Source: GCA-002840305 sp964394905
GTDB taxonomy: Bacteria > Patescibacteriota > Patescibacteriia > Patescibacteriales > UBA12465
DNA length: 56,746 nucleotides
NCBI GenBank assembly: GCA_964394905.1
Contig: CAYMZF010000001.1
Coordinates: forward strand, 1-56,746
Direction of reading: 5' to 3'
Part shown: piece by piece, positions 1 through 7,392 of the stretch
Position numbering within the stretch: the first letter of the stretch is position 1
Layout of the letters: each line of letters begins with the position of its first letter
Notes under the pieces: generated by a model
Databases searched by the model: none
What the model was told of the DNA's origin: nothing
The model's input: the letters and a program-made list of their open reading frames with translations, nothing else
Translations under genes and position numbers: made by a program

Positions 1-61
1 TGCCTTGAGATAAAAAATTAGTGGCTATTCGTTCTTGTTCTATTCGTTCTTGTTCATTCAT
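1..61 (-). CDS. N-terminus of an unrecognised protein (runs off the left edge)
   Basis: Only the first 20 codons are inside the window. The ATG at 59-61 is preceded by GGAGGAAACC, a textbook Shine-Dalgarno sequence and the only strong one I noticed in the window. The visible peptide starts MNEQERIEQERIATN and is Glu/Gln/Arg-rich, so probably the start of a helix. Codons 3-12 come from a perfect 15-bp tandem duplication (25-54). It lies 38 nt downstream of the ricT stop with no terminator between, so it is probably the last visible gene of the rpsB-tsf-ricT transcript. Too little is visible to name a function. Confidence 0.7.
   Translation of the reverse strand, partial: MNEQERIEQERIATNFLSQG
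25..54. repeat. 15-bp perfect tandem duplication
   Basis: Two adjacent identical copies of CTATTCGTTCTTGTT (25-39 and 40-54) lie inside the start of the left-edge gene. They duplicate five codons (IEQER on the minus strand) in frame. The direct repeat is visible; it looks like a slippage or duplication event that keeps the reading frame. Confidence 0.85.
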
Positions 62-99
62 GGTTTCCTCCTTTTTTTATTTTTTTTATTGTTAATTTT

Positions 100-924
100 C
101 TATTTATCTTTTTTATTATGACGATTAATATCCACTTCCACCACTACATCACTATCACCATCTTTTTCTCCTCTAAACAAAACATCAACCGATTGCTTTA
201 AAATATGCTGTCCTAAAACTTCACCCCGACGACCATCAACATTTACTTTAGCTCCGATTGGCGGTAATTTTTTAGCCATTTCTACATAACCTTCATATTC
301 ATGAGACAAACAACACATTAATTTTCCGCACATACCCGAAACTCGATCACTACCACGATGAACAACTTGTTGGGCTTCAGCCATTTCCGAAGTTATAGAT
401 GAAAAATCTTTAATATAACTGCGACAACATAAACAACGACCACAATGACTTAAATCACCCGTAGCTCGAGCTTCATCTCGACTACCGATTTGAGTTAAAC
501 GAATAATACCTTTAAAATGACCCGATAAATCTTTAACTAAATTTCTAAAATCAACTCGACTATCAGAATAAAAAGCAAAATTAATTCTATTTCTATCTAA
601 AGAAAATTGAACATCAATTAATTTCATCGGTAATTCATATTTTTCAACAATCTGTTGACAATAATTCAAAGCTTCTTTTTTTTCTTCTTCACTAATCATT
701 TTAGCTATGTCTTCATCTGTTGCTAAACGAATAATCGGTTTAATATTATTTTGTTCTTCAATTTCAATATCAGCTAAATTTTTAAAAGCAAAAACCTTTC
801 CGATTTCTTGACCGAATTCGGTTTCCACTATTACCATATCACCATTTTTTAGATCAGCTAAATCACCGGGAGTAAAATTATATTTTTTATCCCAAGGAGC
901 AAATTGTATTTGAACTATTTTCAT
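100..924 (-). CDS. ricT: PSP1-domain protein, RicT/YaaT family
   Basis: This 274-residue protein carries the cysteine signature of the PSP1/RicT family: C161, C164, C166, C167, then C199, C204 and C205 in the context SGMCGKLMCC. In Bacillus, RicT works with RicA and RicF in an Fe-S complex that affects RNase Y-dependent mRNA maturation; the cysteines here are compatible with cluster binding. No RicA or RicF partner is seen nearby. The ATG at 924 is 14 nt after the tsf stop with no clear ribosome-binding site. The lysine/aspartate-rich tail is short. Family assignment is firm; a role in RNA processing is inferred from homologues. Confidence 0.88.
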   Translation of the reverse strand: MKIVQIQFAPWDKKYNFTPGDLADLKNGDMVIVETEFGQEIGKVFAFKNLADIEIEEQNNIKPIIRLATDEDIAKMISEEEKKEALNYCQQIVEKYELPMKLIDVQFSLDRNRINFAFYSDSRVDFRNLVKDLSGHFKGIIRLTQIGSRDEARATGDLSHCGRCLCCRSYIKDFSSITSEMAEAQQVVHRGSDRVSGMCGKLMCCLSHEYEGYVEMAKKLPPIGAKVNVDGRRGEVLGQHILKQSVDVLFRGEKDGDSDVVVEVDINRHNKKDK

Positions 925-938
925 CGTTTAAAATTTAA

Positions 939-1733
939 CTATAAAGCGAAGCGAACAAATTTAATAACATTTACTCCGCCTAAAATTTCTTTAACTGTTT
1001 TTTTATCATCCTTTATATATTCTTGATCCAATAGACAAACTTCAGAATAATATTTTTTAACTTTACCAACCATAATATTTTCAATAATATTTTCCGGTTT
1101 TCCTTCTTTAGCTAATTGTTCCCGATAAATTTCTTTTTCTTTGTCTAATTCTTCACTTAAAACCTCGGTACTATTTAAATATTTAGGACTGGCCGCAGCA
1201 ATATGCATGGCAATGTCGTTTGCCAATTCTTCTTGATTCTCTTGATCCAAGGCCACTAATACTCCAATTTTACCGCCTAAATGAGAATAACTAGCCACAG
1301 TCTGACCAACCACAGAAGCAATTTGACCTAATTCTATTTTTTCACCAATAACTCCACTTAAACCGCTAACTTGTTCTTCTACAGTAGAATCATTTAAAGT
1401 CATTTTTAATAAATCTTCCCGACTGGCCGGTTTATTGTTTTTAATAACTTCTAAAATATCATCAGCTAATTTTTGAAATTTTTCATTACGAGCAACAAAG
1501 TCTGTTTCAGATTTTAATTCTAACATATAGCCTTCGGTTTTATCATCATTGGTGCTTAATTTTACCAAACCTTCACTGGCATCACGTTCGCTTCTTTTAG
1601 CAGCTTTGGAAATACCTTTTTTTCTTAAAATTTCTATAGCTTTTTCAATATCGTTACCGGCTTCGTCTAAAGCTTTTTTACAATCAACCATACCGGCTCC
1701 AGTACGTTCACGTAATTCTTTTATTTGTTCCAT
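939..1733 (-). CDS. tsf: Elongation factor Ts
   Basis: Guanine-nucleotide exchange factor for EF-Tu. The N-terminal UBA-like helical domain (residues 1-50, LRERTGAGMVDCKKAL) and the signature TDFVARN (77-83), which contacts the EF-Tu nucleotide pocket, are both present. They are followed by the core with AMHIAAASP. The length of 264 residues is normal. It follows rpsB by 35 nt, the common bacterial rpsB-tsf order, and precedes ricT. The stop is TAG. No Shine-Dalgarno motif is visible before the ATG at 1733; the leader is AT-rich. Confidence 0.97.
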   Translation of the reverse strand: MEQIKELRERTGAGMVDCKKALDEAGNDIEKAIEILRKKGISKAAKRSERDASEGLVKLSTNDDKTEGYMLELKSETDFVARNEKFQKLADDILEVIKNNKPASREDLLKMTLNDSTVEEQVSGLSGVIGEKIELGQIASVVGQTVASYSHLGGKIGVLVALDQENQEELANDIAMHIAAASPKYLNSTEVLSEELDKEKEIYREQLAKEGKPENIIENIMVGKVKKYYSEVCLLDQEYIKDDKKTVKEILGGVNVIKFVRFAL

Positions 1734-1768
1734 ATATTTATTATTTTGTAAGTTTAATACAAAATTTA

Positions 1769-2461
1769 TTATTTTAAATTAATGTTTTTAACATTGATTA
1801 AATTATCTTTAATGCAAGTTAAAATTAAATCAACTGTTTTAGTGGCATCGTCATTAGCCGGAATCGGATAAGCGCAAACACTCGGATCAACATTGGTATC
1901 GCAAATGGCAATAATCGGAATATTTTTAGTTTGAGCTTCGGCTACAGCTGTCTTTTCTTCTTTTAAATCCCAGATAAAGATAGCATCCGGTAATTTAATT
2001 AAACCGACTAAACCACCAACTCGTTCTTCTAATCTTTTTATTTCACGATCAAAATCTAATTTTTCTTTTTTAGTATATTTATTTAATTTACCACTTTCTC
2101 GATCACTTAATAAATCTTGATATTTTTTGATTGATTTTTTAATAATTGAAAAATTAGTAACTAAACCGCCCAACCATTTTCCGGTTATATACGGTTGTTT
2201 AATTTCTTCGGCCATTTTTTTCATTGATTCTCTAACTTGTTTTTTAGTTCCGACAAAAAGAATGTTTTTGTCTTCTTTTATAAGTTTGGCCATAAACTCT
2301 AAAGCTTCAGTCAACTTGATTTGAGTTTTTTCTAAATTAATAATATAGATACCATTTTTTTTAGTAAAAATAAATGGTTCCATTTTTGGATGCCAACGAT
2401 TAGTACGATGACCGAAGTGAGCTCCGGATTTCATCATTTCTTCTAATTTTGGAATATTCAT
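1769..2461 (-). CDS. rpsB: 30S ribosomal protein S2
   Basis: S2 of 230 residues, slightly shorter than E. coli S2 (241). Typical S2 features are the N-terminal GAHFGHRTNRWHPKM, FVGTKKQ, the coiled-coil hairpin in the middle, and the C-terminal LPDAIFIWD and PIPANDDATK motifs. It heads a unit with tsf and ricT. About 100 nt of leader separate its ATG from the terminator of the upstream pilin gene, and that leader contains two consecutive hairpins that could mediate autoregulation (see the entry at 2477-2546). There is no Shine-Dalgarno; a purine-rich AAAAGAAAAAAAT precedes the ATG. Confidence 0.97.
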   Translation of the reverse strand: MNIPKLEEMMKSGAHFGHRTNRWHPKMEPFIFTKKNGIYIINLEKTQIKLTEALEFMAKLIKEDKNILFVGTKKQVRESMKKMAEEIKQPYITGKWLGGLVTNFSIIKKSIKKYQDLLSDRESGKLNKYTKKEKLDFDREIKRLEERVGGLVGLIKLPDAIFIWDLKEEKTAVAEAQTKNIPIIAICDTNVDPSVCAYPIPANDDATKTVDLILTCIKDNLINVKNINLK

Positions 2462-2476
2462 ATTTTTTTCTTTTAC

Positions 2477-2546
2477 CCCGCTAATTGCGGGCCTCTGCTT
2501 ACAAAATTTATATTTGTTTTAATATAAACAAGAAATTTGAGTAAGC
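2477..2546 (-). promoter_or_regulatory. Two tandem hairpins in the rpsB 5' leader
   Basis: Read on the minus strand, GCTTAC (2541-2546) pairs with GTAAGC (2497-2502), enclosing an inner 8-bp AT stem (2521-2528 with 2507-2514). Five nt further on there is a GC-rich hairpin, CCCGC (2487-2491) with GCGGG (2477-2481), loop AATTA, ending 15 nt before the rpsB ATG. Neither is followed by a T-run on the minus strand, so they are not terminators. S2 is known to autoregulate through its mRNA leader in several bacteria; that this element does so is an inference. Confidence 0.5.
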
Positions 2547-2560
2547 ATGTTATTTTATTA

Positions 2561-2593
2561 ATAAAAAGCCTAAATAATAATCTCATTTAAGCT
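2561..2593 (-). terminator. Rho-independent terminator after the pilin gene
   Basis: On the minus strand a 9-bp stem with one G-U pair (AGCTTAAAT, 2585-2593, with ATTTAGGCT, 2567-2575) is followed by TTTTTATTA. It lies about 60 nt past the pilin-like stop codon and separates the tsaB-pilin unit from the rpsB unit. Confidence 0.7.
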
Positions 2594-2653
2594 CTTTCTA
2601 TATTACTTTATTCTTTTAAAAAAGTCAATTATGTTTATACTAAACCAAATAAA

Positions 2654-3079
2654 CTAAATTTCACCAGGAACAGCCTGGTTTACTCCCGCACTTAGATCAC
2701 CAGAATTATCACCTAAACAAAAAGATAAGGTATAATTAGTATTATTAGTACCTGAAACTGTATAAACATACTCATTGTTTTCAACGGTACAATCACCATC
2801 GGGTTGATTAGGAGCTTCGGGAATAGTCGCCAAATAAATATCGGTTGACGAACTTAAATCACTAAGTACCGCCGGATAGTTTTGATTTTTATTATAATAC
2901 TTCTCTAAGGCCATTTGAATTTGAGAAATATCATTTACTCTTTTAACATCCCGCGATTTAGCTTTAGAATTTTGAACGGAATAAACTGTAACCGAAGTTA
3001 ATAATCCAATAATAAAAACAACCACTAAAAGTTCCACTAAAGTAAAGGCTAATTTAGTTTTTTTTAATTTATAGACCAT
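2654..3079 (-). CDS. Type IV pilin-like / pseudopilin protein
   Basis: I start this gene at the ATG at 3079 (141 residues); an earlier in-frame ATG would lie inside the upstream gene. The positively charged leader VYKLKKTKLA is followed by FTLVELLVVVFIIGLL, a class III prepilin signal: cleavage before F12, with the conserved Glu at mature position 5. After the N-terminal helix comes QIQMALEKYYNKNQNYP, usual in small bacterial pseudopilins. Two cysteines (C97, C121) could form the C-terminal disulphide loop. It follows the secreted transglutaminase-like gene by 10 nt, suggesting co-expression. Whether it is a pilus subunit or a pseudopilin cannot be decided here, and no prepilin peptidase or ATPase gene is in the window. 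Confidence 0.85.
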   Translation of the reverse strand: MVYKLKKTKLAFTLVELLVVVFIIGLLTSVTVYSVQNSKAKSRDVKRVNDISQIQMALEKYYNKNQNYPAVLSDLSSSTDIYLATIPEAPNQPDGDCTVENNEYVYTVSGTNNTNYTLSFCLGDNSGDLSAGVNQAVPGEI

Positions 3080-3089
3080 ATTATAATAA

Positions 3090-4583
3090 TTAAGTTTGCC
3101 AAAAATTATTGACCATTTTATTAAAAGACGAAATATTATTATTATAAACATCAACCTTGGAATAATAATCGGATAATATTAAATTATATTCAGCCACTTT
3201 TGTATTATATTCACTTAAATTAGCATTGTAATTAACAACATCGCCTTGTTTAACATAATATTCTAACGATGATTTTAATTCATTTAATTCCGCACTTAAA
3301 GAATTTAAATTATCAAGGATTGTATCTAATTGACTTTTTTGTTGATTAATAATTGCTTGAAGTGATTTCATTTGATTAACACTACTGACATTTTCAGCCA
3401 TACCAAAATAATATCTACCGGAAGTTTTTTGATAAATCTTCACTTCGCCCCACGAAGATTGTTCAAAAATATTATTCCAATCAATGGTACTGGTAGCTTG
3501 ACCGGAAGATAAATCACTCGGAAAAATTCCAACAGGAAAATAATTGGTAGTTTCTATAAAACAATAACCGGAATTATAAGAAGACTCACCGGAACAAGCC
3601 ACCGCTACGGCCGAATGCTTAATATCGGGATAATCAAAAATTGCTCCGCCATAACCTAAATACCTAAGAATTGATAAAGCCAAAAACGATTTATCGGAAC
3701 AAATTCCCGAATTTTTATACAAAGTTTCATAAGGAAAATTTTGTAAACTAGTTTCATTTTTTGAAAAATCATAAGGTATATATTGAACTAAAGCCATAGT
3801 AAATTCCAAGAATTCATCATCGGAAAAACCTTCGGTCTGGGCTATTTTTTTTAAATTGCTTATTAAATCACTTATAGCTGTATCACCAGTCTTAGTTACT
3901 AAAAAAACACTATAATAACTATCTCTCAAGTCAGCCGGCGGATTATCGGAAGAATAACTGTAATACTTAGGAGAGTTTTTATAATTATTATACCAAGAAT
4001 CATAAAAAGTTTGATTTAAAAAATACTCTTTGTTGTTATACTTCCAAGTAAATTTAACAATTTTTTCTCCATAATTACTAACCGTTTCCGTGCTTGTATC
4101 AGAACTTATCGCACCGGAACCTATTACTCCGGTACTTATTTGATTTAAATTAGAATCGGTAATTCCCAAACCTAATTCTCGCATCACATTAAAAGCGTCA
4201 ATCGGCCGGCCCAAATAATAAAGTTTTAAATTATCGGGATTAACATAATAAGCTTGACCCTGAGCTTCAACTTGAAGCAAAATTCTTCCCGACAAATTAG
4301 ATCGAGCTCCGTTTTTTAAAAAAGTATTTAAATCGTTACTTTTAACACCCAAACCGAAAGATCGCATTACAGAAAAAGCGTCAGCCGGTCGACCTAAATA
4401 ATATTTTTTTAAATCCAAAGGGTTAACATAATAGGCTTGACCTTGCGCTTCAACCTGAATTAATATTTTACCGGCTACTTGACCGGCGACCGATGCCGCT
4501 TCAACTTTTTTAGTAACAGATAAAAAAGAAAAAAACGCTAACACCACTAAAAATATTTTTGTAAAAAATTTAAACCACTTCAT
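3090..4583 (-). CDS. Secreted protein with two YLGRP repeats, a transglutaminase-like core and a C-terminal coiled coil
   Basis: A 497-residue exported protein. A signal peptide (residues 1-29, ending VEA) is followed by two near-identical repeats (38-81 and 99-142), each reading roughly LLQVEAQGQAYYVNP then YYLGRP, DAF, VMR and LGLG. A transglutaminase-like domain follows with a plausible catalytic triad C295 (GICSDKSF), H323 (KHSAVAV) and E344 (FIETT, where Asp is usual). The last 90 residues (405-490) look like a long coiled coil rich in Leu, Asn and Tyr. The start overlaps the end of tsaB by 14 nt. A cell-wall or surface-acting enzyme or protease is likely; the substrate is unknown. I recall the repeat as common in CPR secreted proteins but without a known function. 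Confidence 0.78.
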   Translation of the reverse strand: MKWFKFFTKIFLVVLAFFSFLSVTKKVEAASVAGQVAGKILIQVEAQGQAYYVNPLDLKKYYLGRPADAFSVMRSFGLGVKSNDLNTFLKNGARSNLSGRILLQVEAQGQAYYVNPDNLKLYYLGRPIDAFNVMRELGLGITDSNLNQISTGVIGSGAISSDTSTETVSNYGEKIVKFTWKYNNKEYFLNQTFYDSWYNNYKNSPKYYSYSSDNPPADLRDSYYSVFLVTKTGDTAISDLISNLKKIAQTEGFSDDEFLEFTMALVQYIPYDFSKNETSLQNFPYETLYKNSGICSDKSFLALSILRYLGYGGAIFDYPDIKHSAVAVACSGESSYNSGYCFIETTNYFPVGIFPSDLSSGQATSTIDWNNIFEQSSWGEVKIYQKTSGRYYFGMAENVSSVNQMKSLQAIINQQKSQLDTILDNLNSLSAELNELKSSLEYYVKQGDVVNYNANLSEYNTKVAEYNLILSDYYSKVDVYNNNISSFNKMVNNFWQT

Positions 4584-4953
4584 TGTTTTTTATTTTAATA
4601 TCCGGATTATGATTATAGGCCGGAATTACGATATCAAAATCACCTAATGATTTTATATTTTTTTTAGTAAAATTAACGGTTTCAATTTTAATACCCAAAG
4701 CATAAGCTAAAGCATTAGCCGTTAAAATTCCAATTCGAAGCGAAGTAAAACTATCCCCTTGATGAACCACTTTTATTTTTTTTATTGATTTTAAACTACA
4801 ATTGGCCAATTTCAATAATTTATCAATCGCCGGTAAAAGTTTTTCAGCTTGTTGACGACGAGCTAAAAATTTTTTTCTTTTAAAAACCAGCCCGTCTTTT
4901 TCCAGAATTAGTTCAATTTGATTATTGTCGGAAGTATTAATAATTAAAATCAT
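4570..4953 (-). CDS. tsaB: Short TsaB-like protein (t6A biosynthesis)
   Basis: 127 residues resembling the N-terminal lobe of TsaB: MILIINTSDN, LLPAIDKLL and HQGDSFTSLRIG (64-75), which matches the family motif GPGSFTGLRIG, then ANALAYALGI. TsaB scaffolds TsaD in making N6-threonylcarbamoyladenosine on tRNA. Normal TsaB is about 220-230 residues, so the second lobe is missing; the gene ends cleanly with TAA, overlapping the next gene's start. The retained lobe is the one that contacts TsaD in the known heterodimer. An extended -10 promoter lies upstream at 4973-4981. tsaD is not in this window. Confidence 0.75.
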   Translation of the reverse strand: MILIINTSDNNQIELILEKDGLVFKRKKFLARRQQAEKLLPAIDKLLKLANCSLKSIKKIKVVHQGDSFTSLRIGILTANALAYALGIKIETVNFTKKNIKSLGDFDIVIPAYNHNPDIKIKNNEVV

Positions 4954-4972
4954 AAAATTATATTACTATAAA

Positions 4973-4981
4973 AGTATAACA
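4973..4981 (-). promoter_or_regulatory. Extended -10 promoter for tsaB
   Basis: The minus strand reads TATGTTATACT: TG, one base, then the hexamer TATACT (4973-4978). The predicted start of transcription is near 4966, giving a leader of about 13 nt before the tsaB ATG. No convincing -35 is present 17 nt upstream. Confidence 0.5.
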
Positions 4982-5007
4982 TAATATAAACTTTTTAAAA
5001 AATATAA

Positions 5008-5967
5008 TTATTTTTTATTGAGAAATAATTTTAATATCTGGCTGATCTGTAAATAACTGTCGGCCGTCATTACTTTTGATCTGATATTTGAAGCTTCGGA
5101 AAAATCCTTTAAATACCAAGCCAAATGTCCTTTAAATTCCCCTAAACCAATTTGACCTTTATTTTTCTCTATTAATTTTAAATGTTTTAAAGCTATTTTT
5201 ATAGCCATTTTTTTTCGGTCCTCTTTGGATAAATTTTGATATTTATCGGAAAAAATCCAAGGTTGACTCAAAGCTCCTCGACCGATTCCGACTCCATCAA
5301 CTCCGGTTTTTTTTATAATTCTATCAATTTCATTCCAATTAGTTATACCGCCATTGGCCAAAATCACTCCGGAAAAATATTTTTTACTTTTTTTAATAAT
5401 CGCCAAATCAATCGGACCGGAAAATAATTGATTTAAAGTTCGACCGTGAATCATTATGGCCGATACCGGTAAATCAGAAATATTTTTTAAAAAATCAACT
5501 AAGTTTACGCCAAAAGCTTCCGTCCGAACTTTTATAGAAACCGGCAGTTTAGTGGTTTTAAGTACGACCGAGATAATTTCTCGACTTAAATTTAAATCAC
5601 TCATTAATTTGGCTCCAGCTCCCTGTTTTAAAACTTTTTTAACCGGACAACCGAAATTAATATCAAAACCATCCGGTTTTATTTTTTGTTCTATTATTTT
5701 TATCGCTTTTATAAAATGATCTTTATTTGAACCAAAAAGTTGAACGACATAAGGTCGTTCTTTTTTAAAAAATTTTAATAATTCTAAAGTTTTATCGGAA
5801 TTATAATATAAAGCTGAAACTGAAGCCATTTCACTATAGACGACATCGGCTCCGAATTCTTTGCATATTAAACGAAAAGCCGAATCTGTATATCCGGCCA
5901 AGGGAGCTAAGGCTAAAATACTTTTACCTTTTTTATTCTTTTGTAAATCTAACCAAAAATTATTCAT
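5008..5967 (-). CDS. dusB: tRNA-dihydrouridine synthase
   Basis: FMN-dependent reduction of uridine to dihydrouridine in tRNA. The TIM-barrel signatures are APLAGYTDSAFR (21-32), the catalytic Cys107 in DINFGCPVKK, KVRTE (146-150), HGRT (174-177), and phosphate-binding NGGI (205-208) and GIGRG (227-231). The length of 319 residues is standard. I use dusB for the best-known class; the Dus subfamily is not certain. It is the last gene of the long operon that starts at 15938, and sits 5 nt after cysS. Confidence 0.93.
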   Translation of the reverse strand: MNNFWLDLQKNKKGKSILALAPLAGYTDSAFRLICKEFGADVVYSEMASVSALYYNSDKTLELLKFFKKERPYVVQLFGSNKDHFIKAIKIIEQKIKPDGFDINFGCPVKKVLKQGAGAKLMSDLNLSREIISVVLKTTKLPVSIKVRTEAFGVNLVDFLKNISDLPVSAIMIHGRTLNQLFSGPIDLAIIKKSKKYFSGVILANGGITNWNEIDRIIKKTGVDGVGIGRGALSQPWIFSDKYQNLSKEDRKKMAIKIALKHLKLIEKNKGQIGLGEFKGHLAWYLKDFSEASNIRSKVMTADSYLQISQILKLFLNKK

Positions 5968-5972
5968 ATTTT

Positions 5973-7388
5973 TTATTCAATAACACTGCGACCATCCGGC
6001 AAATCTTTTATTTTATATCCTCTTTGTTCTAATTTTATTCTGGCCTCATCCGCTTTTATAAAATCTTTATTTTTTCTGGCTACCGCTCGATCATCCAATA
6101 ATTTAATCACATCAGCCGGTAGATTGTTATCAGAATTTTTATTGGCTATAACTGAAGAAAAATTTAAAGCCCAAACATTATCAAAATCTATAAGAGTGGC
6201 TAATTTATCTTTATCGGGTAAATCTGATTTTAATATTTCTGAAATTAAAGTTAATGACTTAGTGGTATTAAAATCATCCAATAAAGCTTCTAAAAATTTA
6301 TCTTTAAAAACAGAATCAACTTCTCCGATTATTGTTCCCAATTTTTCTATTTTATTATAAATACCGGTTAAACCTTTTTGTGATGCTTTTAAAGCTTCAA
6401 AAGTAAAATTCTGCTTAGAACGATAATGGGCCTGGAGATAAAAATAACGCAAAGCCATCGGAGAAAAACCTTTGTTTATAATATCTTGCAAACTGAATGA
6501 AGTACCTTGAGATTTTGACATTTTTTCATTATTAATCAAAAGATGTTCATTGTGTATCCAATAATCGGCTAATTTAACTCCACTAACCGCTTCACTCTGA
6601 GCGATTTCATTACTATGATGAATACTTACATGTTCAATTCCACCCATATGAATATCTATAGTATCACCCAACAATTTTCTAATCATCGCGGAACATTCTA
6701 TGTGCCAACCGGGAAAACCATCACCATTTTCAACTAACGGCGAAACAAAAGGCGATGGCCAAAATTGCAAAGCATTTTTATGAACACCGGCTTTAAAAAA
6801 CCAAACGGCAAAATCTTGCGGATTTTTCTTTTTAGGATCATCTACGGAAGCCCGACCGGCACCGATTTTATTTTTTTCCGGTTTGCGACCCGATAATTGA
6901 TTATAATTTTTAAACTTATCAACTTCAAAATAAACCGCCAAGTCGGTAACATAAGCATAACCCTTAGCGATTAATAATTGAACCATATCAATCATCTCAG
7001 AAATATTTTCTGTAGCCCGTGGTTTAAATTTCGGTTCCAAAATATTTAATTTTTTAGTGTCTTGTTCATAAATAGCAATAAATCTATCAACTACTGTTTC
7101 CGGTTTGATATTTTCTTTTTTGGCTGTCTTCTCTATTTTATCTTCTCCTTCATCGGCATCGGAAGTTAAGTGCCCGACATCAGTATAATTTCTAACCATT
7201 GAAACATTATAGTTTAAATACTTAAAAGTACGATGAACAATATCGGCACAAAAAGAACCTCTTAAATTTCCAATGTGTTGAGTAGAATAAACTGTCGGTC
7301 CGCAATAATAAAAAGAAAGATAACCGGGTTTAAGCGGTTTGAATTCTTCTTTCTTTTTAGTTAAGGTATTATACAATAATATTTTCAT
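5973..7388 (-). CDS. cysS: Cysteinyl-tRNA synthetase
   Basis: Class I synthetase of 471 residues charging tRNA-Cys. HIGN (38-41) and KMSKS (289-293) form the ATP site. Zinc ligands expected for cysteine discrimination are present: C29 in YYCGPTVY, C232 in HIECSAM, H257/H258 and E261 in HHSNEIAQ. It starts 4 nt downstream of tgt and ends 5 nt before dusB. The C-terminal DALR-like helical region is present, ending at PDGRSVIE. No Shine-Dalgarno is visible. Confidence 0.97.
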   Translation of the reverse strand: MKILLYNTLTKKKEEFKPLKPGYLSFYYCGPTVYSTQHIGNLRGSFCADIVHRTFKYLNYNVSMVRNYTDVGHLTSDADEGEDKIEKTAKKENIKPETVVDRFIAIYEQDTKKLNILEPKFKPRATENISEMIDMVQLLIAKGYAYVTDLAVYFEVDKFKNYNQLSGRKPEKNKIGAGRASVDDPKKKNPQDFAVWFFKAGVHKNALQFWPSPFVSPLVENGDGFPGWHIECSAMIRKLLGDTIDIHMGGIEHVSIHHSNEIAQSEAVSGVKLADYWIHNEHLLINNEKMSKSQGTSFSLQDIINKGFSPMALRYFYLQAHYRSKQNFTFEALKASQKGLTGIYNKIEKLGTIIGEVDSVFKDKFLEALLDDFNTTKSLTLISEILKSDLPDKDKLATLIDFDNVWALNFSSVIANKNSDNNLPADVIKLLDDRAVARKNKDFIKADEARIKLEQRGYKIKDLPDGRSVIE

Positions 7389-7392
7389 ATTT

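Noticed and set aside
3080..3154. Longer start for the pilin-like protein
   Set aside because: It would place 25 extra residues inside the upstream gene and bury the prepilin leader; the ATG at 3079 gives a normal leader.
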